Shown one piece after another: positions 1 to 7,906 of a stretch of DNA of 12,454 nt. Below the pieces are notes generated by a model that saw only the letters and a program-made list of their open reading frames with translations, ran no database searches and had not been told where the DNA came from. The stretch comes from Candidatus Rokuibacteriota bacterium. GTDB taxonomy: Bacteria; Methylomirabilota; Methylomirabilia; Rokubacteriales; JACPHL01. Made by a program: the position numbers and the translations under genes. Where the stretch lies: assembly GCA_016188625.1 (NCBI GenBank), contig JACPHL010000344.1, positions 1 through 12,454 of the forward strand, read 5' to 3'. Every line of letters begins with the position of its first letter. Within the stretch, counting starts at the first letter, position 1.

Positions 1-1254
1 CCCCTCGAGCTCGAGGGGGGAGACCGCGAACCCCTTATACTTTATCAGCTCCTTCCGCCGGGAGACCACCCGGAGCCGCCCCGCCTCGTCGAGGTAGCCG
101 ATGTCGCCGGTCCAGAGCCAGCCGTCGCGGAGGACGCGGGCGGTCTCCTCGGGGTTGCGCCAGTACCCCTTCATGACGTGGGAGCCGCGGATTAGGATCT
201 CCCCGGGCTCGAAGGGGGGGAGCGGCCGGCCGGTCTCGGGGTCCACGATCCTGCGCTCCTCGCCGGGGACCCGGAAGCCCGAGATCGGGGCCTCGGTCAT
301 CCCGTAGCCGTTGGCGACGCGGATCCCGAGGAGCTTCTCGACCCTGGCCGCCACCTCAGGGGGGAGGGGAGCGCCGCCGGAGTTGATGTAGCGGACCGAG
401 GAGAGGTCGTAATCGCGGAGGCGCGGGAACTGGCCCAGCTCGATCAGGACCGCGGTGGTGGCGTAGAAGAGGGTGACCCGACAGCGCTGGACGAGCTCGA
501 GGCAGGTCTCGAGCCGGTAGCGCTCCAGGAGGAGCTGAGTGGCCCCCGCGGTGAGCGCGCCGCCGACCAGATTCAGGCCGTAGACGTGGCAGGCCGGGAC
601 GAAGATGAGCGAGACGTCGTCGCCGCGGACCTTGCCGGCCGCCAGGTACTGGTAGTGGCTCGCCACCAGGTTCTGGTGGGTGAGCATGACCCCCTTGGGC
701 CGCCCGGTCGTCCCGCTGGAGTAGAGGATAGCGAAGATCTCCTCGGCGGGATCCCTCGGCGGCGAGGGAAGCGGCTCGCCGGAGGCGAGAAGGGTCTCCC
801 AGGGCAGGGCGTCGGCGGCCTCCCCGACCACGACGACCTGCTCGAGGGCCCCCAGCTCGTGCCGGATCGGCCGGATCCGCTCCCAGCTCTCCGCCTCCAG
901 GGCGGCGACCCGCGCCCCCGAGTGGTCGAGGTGGTCGCGCGCCTCCTCGGCCTTGTAGGAGGCGTTCATCGGGACCGCGATCGCCCCGATCCGGCTCGCG
1001 GCGTAGAGGCCGAGCACGTACTCGGGGCGGTTCCTGAGCCCGAGGATGAGACGGTCGCCCGGCTGGACGCCGAGCCGGTGGAGGCCGAGGGCGACCCGCT
1101 CCCCCTGCTCGAGCAGCTCCCGGTAGCTCCACGGCCGGTCGCGGAAGATCAGGGCGGGCTTGTCGGGGACCCGCGCGGCCGAGGCCCGGAGGAGCTCGTG
1201 CCAGGCCACGCGGGGGAACTCGAAGGCCGGCGTTTCGGAGGCTCGGCGCTCCAC
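1..1254 (-). CDS. AMP-forming acyl-CoA synthetase/ligase, C-terminus cut off by window edge
   Basis: Member of the ANL superfamily of adenylate-forming enzymes, which activate a carboxylic acid with ATP and usually pass it to coenzyme A. Translating the minus strand from 1254 gives 418 codons without a stop. The phosphate-binding motif YSSGTTGRPKGV begins near residue 178. PACHVYG lies in the substrate-pocket region, NGYGMTE is around residues 315-321, and the ribose-binding WTGD aspartate is near residue 384. The hinge region RRKELIKYKGF follows just before the edge, so most of the small C-terminal domain with its catalytic lysine is outside the window. The start is the GTG at 1252-1254, the only usable start after an in-frame stop near 1290; I see no ribosome binding site before it. 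The N-terminal layout resembles long-chain or medium-chain fatty acyl-CoA ligases, but the substrate cannot be read from sequence; an aryl or other acid is possible. It is transcribed away from the hydrolase gene next door. Confidence 0.93.
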   Translation of the reverse strand, partial: MERRASETPAFEFPRVAWHELLRASAARVPDKPALIFRDRPWSYRELLEQGERVALGLHRLGVQPGDRLILGLRNRPEYVLGLYAASRIGAIAVPMNASYKAEEARDHLDHSGARVAALEAESWERIRPIRHELGALEQVVVVGEAADALPWETLLASGEPLPSPPRDPAEEIFAILYSSGTTGRPKGVMLTHQNLVASHYQYLAAGKVRGDDVSLIFVPACHVYGLNLVGGALTAGATQLLLERYRLETCLELVQRCRVTLFYATTAVLIELGQFPRLRDYDLSSVRYINSGGAPLPPEVAARVEKLLGIRVANGYGMTEAPISGFRVPGEERRIVDPETGRPLPPFEPGEILIRGSHVMKGYWRNPEETARVLRDGWLWTGDIGYLDEAGRLRVVSRRKELIKYKGFAVSPLELEG

Positions 1255-1261
1255 GACGCCA

Positions 1262-1291
1262 GGAATACCCGAAGGGCGCGCCCCGGGTCAA
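1262..1291 (-). promoter_or_regulatory. Possible sigma70-type promoter for the acyl-CoA ligase gene
   Basis: On the minus strand, TTGACC (1291-1286) is followed after 18 bases by TATTCC (1267-1262). The expected transcription start lies at about 1255, almost on the GTG start codon at 1254, which would make the mRNA leaderless or nearly so. This agrees with the absence of a visible ribosome binding site. A perfect 10-base palindrome, GGGCGCGCCC (1274-1283), sits in the spacer. The -10 match is only moderate, so this is a prediction. Confidence 0.4.
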
Positions 1292-1306
1292 GGGGAATTC
1301 CGGCGC

Positions 1307-1336
1307 TTGACGCCGGGGAAACCCCTGTGGTAGAAG
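1307..1336 (+). promoter_or_regulatory. Probable promoter for the hydrolase gene (extended -10)
   Basis: TTGACG (1307-1312) is followed after 18 bases by TAGAAG (1331-1336), which is preceded by TGG, an extended -10 element. The expected transcription start near 1343 would leave a leader of about 30 bases containing the AGGAGG ribosome binding site at 1361-1366. The inverted repeat CCGGCG-N5-CGCCGG (1300-1316) overlaps the -35 element and could be an operator. The promoter stands back to back with the one for the ligase gene. Confidence 0.5.
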
Positions 1337-1374
1337 GGCGAAGTCGCGGAATCTTCCCAAAGGAGGACCGCCCC

Positions 1375-2112
1375 GTGGAGCTCGTGACCGAGACCGTGAC
1401 CCTCGCCACGCCCGACGGGAGCATGCCGGCGTACCAGTGCCGGCCCGCCGCCGAGGGGAGCTACCCCGCCCTCGTCGTCGTCATGGAGGCCTTCGGGCTG
1501 AACCCGCACATCAAGAAGGTCGCCGAGCGCTTCGCCGGGGAGGGGTACGCGACCATCGCCCCGGATCTCTACCACCGCTTCGGGAGCCCCATCGTCCCCT
1601 ACGACGACATCCAGACGGCGATCGGCTACCTCAACCAGCTCCGGGACGGGCCGGTCATGGCCGAGATCGGGGCCGTCCTCGCCCACCTCAGGGCCCAGCC
1701 CTTCGTCGGCGAAGCGCCGGTCGGGATCACGGGCTTCTGCATGGGGGGGCGCGTCGCCTTCCTGGCGGCCTGCCACTACCCCGAGATCCGGGCCGCCGTC
1801 CCCTTCTACGGCGGCGGGATCGCGGCCGACTCTCCGAAGGCGCCCATCAACCAGGCCGAGAAGATCGCCTGCCCCCTCCTGCTCTTCTTCGGCGAGACCG
1901 ATCCCCTGATCCCCCTGGAGCAGGTGAAGCGGATCGAGGAGACCCTGGGCCGGCTCGGCAAGCGCTTCGAGCTCAAGGTCTACCCAGGCGCGGGGCACGG
2001 CTTCTTCTGCGACGAGCGCGGCGCCTACCACCCCGAGGCCGCCCGCGACGCCTGGACCCGGGCCGTGGCCTTCCTCGAGGCCCACCTGAAGCGGCACGGC
2101 GCCGCCTCCTGA
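1375..2112 (+). CDS. Dienelactone hydrolase family protein
   Basis: An alpha/beta hydrolase of 245 residues, the usual size for the dienelactone hydrolase family (carboxymethylenebutenolidase in the classical chlorocatechol pathway), which acts in the cytoplasm. The catalytic triad is visible: nucleophile Cys122 in GFCMGG, Asp176 in GETDPL and His208 in GAGHGFF. Cysteine in place of the serine used by most alpha/beta hydrolases is the family hallmark. The N-terminal VVVMEAFGLNPHIKKVAERFA and APDLYHR segments also fit. The GTG at 1375 is chosen as start because a perfect AGGAGG lies 8 bases upstream; the open frame continues further upstream but has no comparable start signal and would run through the promoter. 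No other ring-cleavage gene is in view, so the true substrate is unknown; many such proteins are general esterases or lactonases. The adjacent acyl-CoA ligase is divergent, and a shared pathway is only a guess. Confidence 0.92.
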   Translation: MELVTETVTLATPDGSMPAYQCRPAAEGSYPALVVVMEAFGLNPHIKKVAERFAGEGYATIAPDLYHRFGSPIVPYDDIQTAIGYLNQLRDGPVMAEIGAVLAHLRAQPFVGEAPVGITGFCMGGRVAFLAACHYPEIRAAVPFYGGGIAADSPKAPINQAEKIACPLLLFFGETDPLIPLEQVKRIEETLGRLGKRFELKVYPGAGHGFFCDERGAYHPEAARDAWTRAVAFLEAHLKRHGAAS

Positions 2113-2119
2113 CCGCCCG

Positions 2120-2353
2120 GTGCCCCGGCTGGTCATCGTGCGCCAGGACAGACCTTCACTCTATGAGTATTTCAAGACCTATACGGAAAAACCCGGAGAG
2201 ATAGCGGTGATTTCGGACCGGCGGATCGGGGAGCGGCGTCAACAGCCCGATCCCGTGCCGTTCGAGCGCCGGCGCCGTCAGCGGCGCACGCCTCTCAGCC
2301 CTCACCAGGAGCAAGAGCTCGAGGAGATGTGGTTCAGGATCGTCGAGATTTGA
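2120..2353 (+). CDS. Small unrecognised protein with DRR/GERR arginine motifs
   Basis: A 77-residue protein starting at GTG 2120, 7 bases after the hydrolase stop. I do not recognise a named family. The N-terminus reads as a beta strand (RLVIV), a helix (PSLYEYFKTY) and a second strand (IAVIS). It then enters a very basic stretch: DRRIGERR near residues 33-40 and ERRRRQRR near residues 49-56. The C-terminus is a short acidic amphipathic segment (EQELEEMWFRIVEI). From memory, small DRR.GERR proteins of this shape recur in GC-rich environmental bacteria, but no function is assigned. There is no signal peptide or membrane segment. The DNA is atypical: 28 of 60 bases are G or C over 2161-2220, far below the neighbouring genes. 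The arginine cluster suggests nucleic-acid or ribosome contact, which is inference. The ribosome binding site is weak, so translation may be coupled to the hydrolase. Confidence 0.7.
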   Translation: MPRLVIVRQDRPSLYEYFKTYTEKPGEIAVISDRRIGERRQQPDPVPFERRRRQRRTPLSPHQEQELEEMWFRIVEI

Positions 2354-2379
2354 GGACGACACCGTCGCCCGACCTCGCC

Positions 2380-2408
2380 TTGACTTTCCGCGGATCGTGT
2401 GATGAGAT
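2380..2408 (+). promoter_or_regulatory. Probable promoter of the rplU operon
   Basis: TTGACT (2380-2385) and TGAGAT (2403-2408) are separated by 17 bases. The -35 is strong and the -10 is partial. Transcription would start near 2415, giving a leader of about 30 bases before rplU. That is too short for a structured autoregulatory leader of the kind known for bL21 operons in Firmicutes. The region is visibly AT-richer than its surroundings, as expected of a promoter. Confidence 0.5.
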
Positions 2409-2444
2409 AAGAGCTTACTGAATCTTGAGGGAGGCCGATCAACT

Positions 2445-2759
2445 TTGGAAGCGGTGATCGCGAGCGGCGGCAAACAGTACCGGGTGAAGGAGGGACAGGT
2501 CATCCGGGTGGAGCGGCTCCCTGGCGAGAAGGGGGCCACGGTGGAGTTCCGGGAGGTGCGCTACCTGAAGGGGGAGGGCGAGCCGATCGTGGACGCGGGG
2601 CGGCTGACGAAGGCCCGCGTCCTCGGCCAGGTGCTCACCCAGGGGAAGGCCCGGAAGGTGCTCGTGGTCAAGTTCAAGCGCCGGAAGAACTACCGGCGGC
2701 GGAAGGGGCATCGGCAGGCCTTCACCGCCGTCAGGATCACGAAGATCGAGGTCGCCTAG
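2445..2759 (+). CDS. rplU: Large-subunit ribosomal protein bL21
   Basis: bL21 binds 23S rRNA in the large ribosomal subunit. The 104-residue length matches the family. The family N-terminus appears as [13 protein letters not shown], where most homologues read YAVI.TGGKQY, followed by the basic central segment [15 protein letters not shown] and the end [10 protein letters not shown]. The start is TTG at 2445, fixed by homology and by a GGGAGG ribosome binding site at 2429-2434, 10 bases upstream. It is the first gene of the operon and sits one base ahead of rpmA, the near-universal bL21-bL27 pairing. Confidence 0.97.
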   Translation: MEAVIASGGKQYRVKEGQVIRVERLPGEKGATVEFREVRYLKGEGEPIVDAGRLTKARVLGQVLTQGKARKVLVVKFKRRKNYRRRKGHRQAFTAVRITKIEVA

Positions 2760-4088
<1,329 letters not shown>

Positions 4089-4144
4089 CCCACCTGCCTG
4101 TCCCTGTCGCCACCCAACCGCGGCCCCGGGCGGTGGGGGGGGTT

Positions 4145-4171
4145 GGGGGAGGAGCGACGCCGCTCCCCCCC
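4145..4171 (+). promoter_or_regulatory. GC-rich hairpin directly upstream of the proB ribosome binding site
   Basis: GAGCG (4152-4156) pairs with CGCTC (4161-4165) around an ACGC loop. The stem continues with G4151-C4166, then a bulged A4150, then G4149-G4145 with C4167-C4171, about 11 base pairs in total. It ends exactly where the proB ribosome binding site AAGGTGG (4172-4178) begins. It may act as an attenuator, an RNA-stability element or a translation modulator between obgE and proB; there is no U-tract. It resembles the hairpins after rsfS. The 94-base gap also contains G- and C-runs, and I see no promoter in it. Confidence 0.4.
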
Positions 4172-4182
4172 AAGGTGGACCA

Positions 4183-5298
4183 GTGACCCGGCGGCCCCTG
4201 TCGGTCCGGCGGCTCGTGGTCAAGGTCGGGAGCGGCCTGATCGCGACCCCGGGGACCGGGCTCGAGCCCGAGCGGATCGCGGCCCTCGCGGTCGAGATCG
4301 CCGGGGTGGCCGGGCCGGCGGAGGTCGTGGTGGTCTCCTCGGGGGCGATCGCCGCCGGGGCGGCCCGGCTCGGGCTCCGCCGCCGGCCGCGCTCCATCCC
4401 CGAGAAGCAGGCCGCCGCGGCAGCGGGCCAGGCCGCCCTCATGTGGCACTACGAGCAGGCCTTCGCCGCCCACGGCCTCCGGGTCGCGCAGGTCCTCCTC
4501 ACCCAGGAGGACATCAGCCATCGCCCGCGCTACCTCAACGCCCGGAACACCCTGCTCACGCTCCTCGCGCACCGGCTCCTCCCCATCGTCAACGAGAACG
4601 ACACCGTGGCGGTGGAGGAGATCAAGGTCGGGGACAACGACAACCTCTCCGCCCTCGTGGCCCACCTGGTGGACGCGGACCTCCTGGTGCTCCTCTCCGA
4701 CACCGACGGGCTCTACACGGGCGATCCCCGTCGGGACCCCGCCGCCCGCCGGATCGACGTGGTGGAGGCGATCACGCCGGAGATGGAGCGCCTGGCCGGG
4801 CTCACCGAGGGGCCGCTCGGCACGGGCGGGATGCTCACCAAGCTCGAGGCCGCCCAGAAGGCGACCGCCGCCGGGGTCGCCATGGTCATCGCCGACGGGC
4901 GGGCGCCGGGGGTCCTCCGGGCGGTCCTGGCCGGGGAGCCGGTGGGGACCTACTTCCGCCCGCGGGCCGACCGGCTCGCCGCGCGCAAGCGCTGGATCGC
5001 CTTCGCCTCCCCGCCCCAGGGGCTCCTCCACGTGGACGCGGGCGCGCACCGGGCCCTGGTGGCGGGCGGCAAGAGCCTGCTCCCCTCGGGGGTCGTCAAG
5101 GTCGAGGGGGAGTTCTCGGCCGGCGACGCGGTCGGGCTCGTGGACCCGGAGGGCCGCGAGTTCGCCCGCGGGGTCGTGAGCTACGACGCCCGCGAGGTGG
5201 CGCTCCTGCGCGGGGCGAAGACGGCGGAGATCGAGCGGATCCTGGGCTACAGGGTGCTGGACGAGATCATCCATCGGGACAACCTGGTGCTGTTTTGA
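4183..5298 (+). CDS. proB: Glutamate 5-kinase with C-terminal PUA domain
   Basis: Catalyses ATP-dependent phosphorylation of glutamate, the first committed step of proline synthesis, in the cytoplasm. The 371 residues carry an amino-acid-kinase domain: VVKVGSG near 12-18, SSGAIAAG from 52, [10 protein letters not shown] from 137, GDNDNLSA near 150-157 and [14 protein letters not shown]. The [12 protein letters not shown] segment follows. A PUA domain occupies about residues 275-355 ([17 protein letters not shown]). The length is typical of the two-domain bacterial enzyme (E. coli 367), whose kinase domain is feedback-inhibited by proline. The GTG at 4183 follows AAGGTGG by four bases, tight but usable; a hairpin abuts that site. 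proA follows after 19 bases, so the two pathway enzymes are made together. Confidence 0.98.
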   Translation: MTRRPLSVRRLVVKVGSGLIATPGTGLEPERIAALAVEIAGVAGPAEVVVVSSGAIAAGAARLGLRRRPRSIPEKQAAAAAGQAALMWHYEQAFAAHGLRVAQVLLTQEDISHRPRYLNARNTLLTLLAHRLLPIVNENDTVAVEEIKVGDNDNLSALVAHLVDADLLVLLSDTDGLYTGDPRRDPAARRIDVVEAITPEMERLAGLTEGPLGTGGMLTKLEAAQKATAAGVAMVIADGRAPGVLRAVLAGEPVGTYFRPRADRLAARKRWIAFASPPQGLLHVDAGAHRALVAGGKSLLPSGVVKVEGEFSAGDAVGLVDPEGREFARGVVSYDAREVALLRGAKTAEIERILGYRVLDEIIHRDNLVLF

Positions 5299-5317
5299 GG
5301 CGCGGGAGGAGAGGGCG

Positions 5318-6574
5318 ATGACGGTGCGCGAGCTGGTGGAACACAAGGCCCGGGCGGCGAAGGCGGCCTCCCGGGCGCTCGCCCTCGCCACCGCGCGGGC
5401 CAAGCAGGAGGCCCTGCTCCAGATGGCGCGGGTGGTGGAGGAGAGGCGGGACGCCCTCCTGGAGGCCAACCGGGCGGACCTCGAGCGGGCGCGCGGCCGG
5501 GGCCACCCCCGGGCCTTCCTGGACCGTCTCACCCTCACCGAGAGCCGGATCGAGGAGATGGCCCACGGCCTCCGCCAGGTGGCGGCCCTCCCGGACCCGG
5601 TGGGCGAGGTCGTCCGGATGTGGCGCCGGCCCAACGGGATGGAGGTCGGGAAGGTCCGGGTTCCCCTCGGGGTCATCGGCTTCATCTACGAGTCCCGCCC
5701 CAACGTGACCGCGGACGCCGCCGGCCTCTGCCTGAAGTCCGGCAACGCCTGCGTCCTCCGGGGCGGGAGCGAGGCCATCGAGTCCAACACGCACCTGGCC
5801 GCCATCCTGGCCAAGGCGGTGGAGAAGGCCGGGTTGCCACCCGAGGCCCTCCAGTTCATCGAGGTCCCCGACCGCGAGGCCGTCGAGGTCCTCCTGACCC
5901 TCGACCGCTACGTGGACCTCCTCGTCCCGCGGGGCGGCGAGGCCTTCGTCCGCCACGTCGCCGAGCGCGCCACCATCCCCGTGCTCAAGCACGACAAGGG
6001 GCTCTGCCACGTCTACGTGGACGAGTCGGCCGACCCGGCCATGGCCCTCGAGATCAGCGTGAACGCCAAGGTCCAGCGCCCGGGGGTCTGCAACGCCATG
6101 GAGACCCTCCTCGTCCACCAGGCCATCGCCCCGGCCTTCCTGCCTCCCCTGGCAGGCCGGCTCCGGGAGGCCGGGGTGGAGATCCGGGGGTGCCCCAGGA
6201 CGCGGGCCCTCGTCCCCGACGCCGCGGCCGCGACGGAGGAGGACTGGGCGACCGAGTACCTCGATCTGATCCTCGCCATCCGGGTGGTGGACGACCTCGA
6301 GGCGGCGCTGGCGCACATCCAGGAGCACGGCTCCGGGCTGGCCGAGGCGATCGTGACCTCCTCCTACGCCCGGGCCCGCCGCTTCCTCCAGGAGGTGGAC
6401 GCCGCCTGCGTCCTGGTCAACGCCTCCACCCGGCTCGTGGACGGCCAGCAGTTCGGGATGGGGGCGGAGCTGGGGATCTCGACCTCGAAGCTCCACGCCC
6501 GCGGCCCGGTCGGGGTGGAGGAGCTGACGACGACCAAGTTCGTCGTCCTCGGCTCCGGCCAGGTGCGGGAGTAG
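5318..6574 (+). CDS. proA: Gamma-glutamyl phosphate reductase
   Basis: Reduces gamma-glutamyl phosphate with NADPH to glutamate 5-semialdehyde, the second step of proline synthesis. It belongs to the aldehyde dehydrogenase superfamily, and its 418 residues match the usual 415-420. Visible blocks include [41 protein letters not shown] and the catalytic cysteine Cys258 in [14 protein letters not shown]. Near the C-terminus are [30 protein letters not shown] and [15 protein letters not shown] 5318 has GGGAGGA seven bases upstream. The unstable intermediate is thought to be channelled from ProB, which fits the adjacent arrangement. Confidence 0.98.
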   Translation: MTVRELVEHKARAAKAASRALALATARAKQEALLQMARVVEERRDALLEANRADLERARGRGHPRAFLDRLTLTESRIEEMAHGLRQVAALPDPVGEVVRMWRRPNGMEVGKVRVPLGVIGFIYESRPNVTADAAGLCLKSGNACVLRGGSEAIESNTHLAAILAKAVEKAGLPPEALQFIEVPDREAVEVLLTLDRYVDLLVPRGGEAFVRHVAERATIPVLKHDKGLCHVYVDESADPAMALEISVNAKVQRPGVCNAMETLLVHQAIAPAFLPPLAGRLREAGVEIRGCPRTRALVPDAAAATEEDWATEYLDLILAIRVVDDLEAALAHIQEHGSGLAEAIVTSSYARARRFLQEVDAACVLVNASTRLVDGQQFGMGAELGISTSKLHARGPVGVEELTTTKFVVLGSGQVRE

Positions 6575-6580
6575 GGCGGG

Positions 6581-7252
6581 ATGGCCGGGCCGCGCATCGG
6601 GGTCCTCGGCGGCACCTTCAACCCGGTCCACCTCGGCCACCTCCTCATCGCGGAGGAGTTCCGGGAGCGGCTCGCCCTGGATCGCGTCCTGTTCGTCCCC
6701 GCCGCCGCCCCGCCCCACAAGGGGGACCGCCGGCTCGCGGACCCGCTCCACCGCTACGCCATGGTCGCCCTCGCCGTCGCCGATCACCCGGCCTTCGCCG
6801 TCTCCGACCTCGAATTCCGCCGTCCCGGCCCCTCCTACTCCGCGGTGACCCTGGAGCTCCTGGCGGGGGAGCTCTCGGGGAGCCTCCTCTACTTCCTCAT
6901 GGGCTCGGACACCTTCCTCGACCTCCCGGCCTGGCGCACCCCGGAGCGGCTGACGACCTGGGCGACGGTGGCGGTCGCCCACCGGGGCGGGGTGAGCTTC
7001 GATCCGGCCTCGCCCGCCGCGGCCGCCGTGCTGGCCCGCCTCGGCCGCCCGGCCTGGCGGCGGGTCCCGCCCGAGCCGTGGAGCGCCATCCCGCCCGGCG
7101 AGGTCATCCTGGTCGAGACCGCCTCGCTCCCCGTCTCGGCGCGGGAGATCCGGCGCCGGGTGGCCGAGGGGCGGTCGGTCCGGTTCCTCGTCCCCCCCGC
7201 GGTGGCGGACTACATCGCGGCCCACCACCTCTACGCGGACCCGGAGCGGTGA
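6581..7252 (+). CDS. nadD: Nicotinate-nucleotide adenylyltransferase
   Basis: Joins ATP and nicotinate mononucleotide to make deamido-NAD, a required step in bacterial NAD synthesis. The 223 residues show the nucleotidyltransferase signature GGTFNPVHLGH at 10-20, then APPHK, the GPSYSAVTLE segment, FLMGSD at about 105-110, and the second ATP-binding motif SAREIR at 186-191. The end VPPAVADYIAAHHLY is typical. ATG 6581 lies six bases after the proA stop, and the reading frame overlaps rsfS by four bases (GTGA), so translation is probably coupled on both sides. nadD next to rsfS is a widespread arrangement. Confidence 0.97.
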   Translation: MAGPRIGVLGGTFNPVHLGHLLIAEEFRERLALDRVLFVPAAAPPHKGDRRLADPLHRYAMVALAVADHPAFAVSDLEFRRPGPSYSAVTLELLAGELSGSLLYFLMGSDTFLDLPAWRTPERLTTWATVAVAHRGGVSFDPASPAAAAVLARLGRPAWRRVPPEPWSAIPPGEVILVETASLPVSAREIRRRVAEGRSVRFLVPPAVADYIAAHHLYADPER

Positions 7253-7611
7253 AGACCGGCCCCGCCGCCGAGCGGAAGGCGCGCCTCGGGGCGCAGGCCG
7301 CCCTGGCCAGGAAGGCCGAGGAGCTCCTGGTCCTGAACCTGGAGGGCCTCTCCACCATCGCCGACTACTTCCTCCTTTGCTGCGGGACCTCCACGACCCA
7401 GATCACGGCGATCGCCGAGGCGATCGAGGGGACCCTCAAGGCGGAAGGCTCCCTCCCCCTCCACCGCGAGGGCGTCCCCGAGAGCGGCTGGATCCTCCTC
7501 GACTACGGCGACGTGGTGATGCACGTCTTCCTCGAGGAGACCCGCCGCTTCTACGCCCTGGAGCACCTCTGGGGCGACGCCCCCGCGCTCTCCCTGGAGG
7601 GGATCGGCTAA
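7249..7611 (+). CDS. rsfS: Ribosomal silencing factor RsfS (Iojap/DUF143 family)
   Basis: Binds uL14 on the large subunit and blocks joining of the small subunit, lowering translation during nutrient limitation. The 120-residue protein has the family blocks STIADYFLLCCGTSTTQ (usually ADYFVI.SG.S..Q), then GWILLDYGDVVMHVFLEETRRFYALEHLWGD. The start is GTG 7249, overlapping the nadD stop as GTGA. It is the last gene of the rplU operon: a strong hairpin begins three bases after its stop. Its position with rplU, rpmA and obgE makes most of this operon a ribosome assembly and quality-control unit. Confidence 0.96.
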   Translation: MKTGPAAERKARLGAQAALARKAEELLVLNLEGLSTIADYFLLCCGTSTTQITAIAEAIEGTLKAEGSLPLHREGVPESGWILLDYGDVVMHVFLEETRRFYALEHLWGDAPALSLEGIG

Positions 7612-7613
7612 AA

Positions 7614-7641
7614 TCGGAGGGGGGCTCTGCCCCCCTTCCGA
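7614..7641 (+). terminator. Terminator-like hairpin after rsfS, no U-tract
   Basis: GGGGGGC (7619-7625) pairs with GCCCCCC (7629-7635) around a TCT loop. The stem extends through A7618-T7636, a bulged T7637 and TCGG (7614-7617) with CCGA (7638-7641), giving 12 base pairs that start three bases after the rsfS stop. The downstream sequence is AACCTCCCCCC, so a classical intrinsic U-run is missing. It probably marks the operon end or protects the 3' end; whether it terminates transcription alone is uncertain. Confidence 0.5.
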
Positions 7642-7659
7642 AACCTCCCCCCAGAAGTG

Positions 7660-7678
7660 GCGCCGGCGAAGCCGGCGC
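7660..7678. repeat. Perfect GC inverted repeat with GAA loop
   Basis: GCGCCGGC (7660-7667) and GCCGGCGC (7671-7678) form an eight-pair stem closed by a GAA triloop, 18 bases downstream of the rsfS hairpin. It could be a second element of a tandem 3' structure that terminates or protects the operon transcript, or part of a dispersed intergenic repeat. No U-run follows. Confidence 0.5.
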
Positions 7679-7765
7679 TCGGAGTGGACCGTTCATCCGC
7701 GAGCCGAGGGTCGAGAGCGCGCGAGCCGCATCGGCGTTACCCCGGCTGGCTCCCAGGGAAATCGA

Positions 7766-7783
7766 GGGGGGCTGCCGCCCCCC
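7766..7783. repeat. GGGGGGC/GCCCCCC inverted repeat, related to the rsfS hairpin
   Basis: GGGGGGC (7766-7772) pairs with GCCCCCC (7777-7783) around a TGCC loop. The two seven-base arms are identical to the core arms of the hairpin at 7619-7635; only the loop differs. It is followed by AAGGACCCC, comparable to the CCCCCCAAGG context upstream of proB. It therefore looks like a second copy of a short intergenic palindromic element rather than a unique site. From memory, such elements are common between genes in very GC-rich uncultured bacteria. Confidence 0.5.
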
Positions 7784-7826
7784 AAGGACCCCACTCGGGG
7801 ACGTTCCTGGGCCAGCCCGTTGGGGG

Positions 7827-7855
7827 TTGATTTCGCCAAAAAGCCGTGGTAAGGT
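7827..7855 (+). promoter_or_regulatory. Promoter of the dksA-lapAB-comF cluster
   Basis: TTGATT (7827-7832) is followed after 17 bases by TAAGGT (7850-7855), preceded by TGG as an extended -10. Transcription is expected near 7862. This rules out the in-frame GTG at 7856 as a start and supports ATG 7907, with a leader of about 45 bases containing GGAGG at 7891-7895. Confidence 0.6.
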
Positions 7856-7906
7856 GTGCCCTTAAATCGAGGGTCGAATCCTCCAGAAGGGGAGGCGAGG
7901 GTCGCC

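Larger units (their letters stand above)
7612..7906 (+). other. Intergenic region with hairpins and the dksA promoter
   Basis: This 295-base gap is the longest in the window and holds no supportable gene. From left to right it contains the hairpin after rsfS, a perfect GCGCCGGC stem, about 85 bases without clear structure, a GGGGGGC...GCCCCCC hairpin, and then an AT-richer promoter and leader for the dksA-type gene. The short word CGAGGGTCGA occurs twice, near 7703 and 7868. An open frame on the + strand crosses part of the gap but shows low-complexity arginine- and proline-rich translation with no start signal. Confidence 0.6.

Noticed and set aside
356-1360. A 334-codon open frame on the minus strand
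   Set aside because: It is in a different frame from the AMP-binding enzyme that covers the same DNA; its translation is low-complexity proline/arginine/glycine, while the other frame shows intact family motifs.
1-2112. Acyl-CoA ligase plus hydrolase as an aromatic-degradation cluster
   Set aside because: The two genes are divergent, the ligase substrate is unreadable, and no ring-cleavage or decarboxylase gene is present; the link is not supported.
2409-2444. Structured bL21 autoregulatory leader
   Set aside because: Only about 30 bases separate the predicted transcription start from rplU and I see no stable stem there.
5267-7228. Very long antisense open frame (653 codons) opposite proA and nadD
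   Set aside because: High GC at codon position 3 suppresses stops on the opposite strand. The translation is repetitive D/G/R/E/V-rich with no recognisable domain, and proA and nadD on the other strand are unmistakable.
5620-7248. Upstream extension of the rsfS frame to 5620
   Set aside because: The extension is a shadow of proA and nadD in another frame; family length and the GTGA overlap place the rsfS start at 7249.
7869-7883. tRNA T-arm-like sequence (GAGG, loop GTCGAAT, CCTC)
   Set aside because: Only a four-pair stem, and no acceptor, D or anticodon arms can be built from the flanking bases; it lies in the dksA leader.
7856-7906. GTG at 7856 as start of the dksA-type gene
   Set aside because: It lies before the predicted transcription start (about 7862) and has no ribosome binding site; ATG 7907 has a purine-rich site and gives the family N-terminus.
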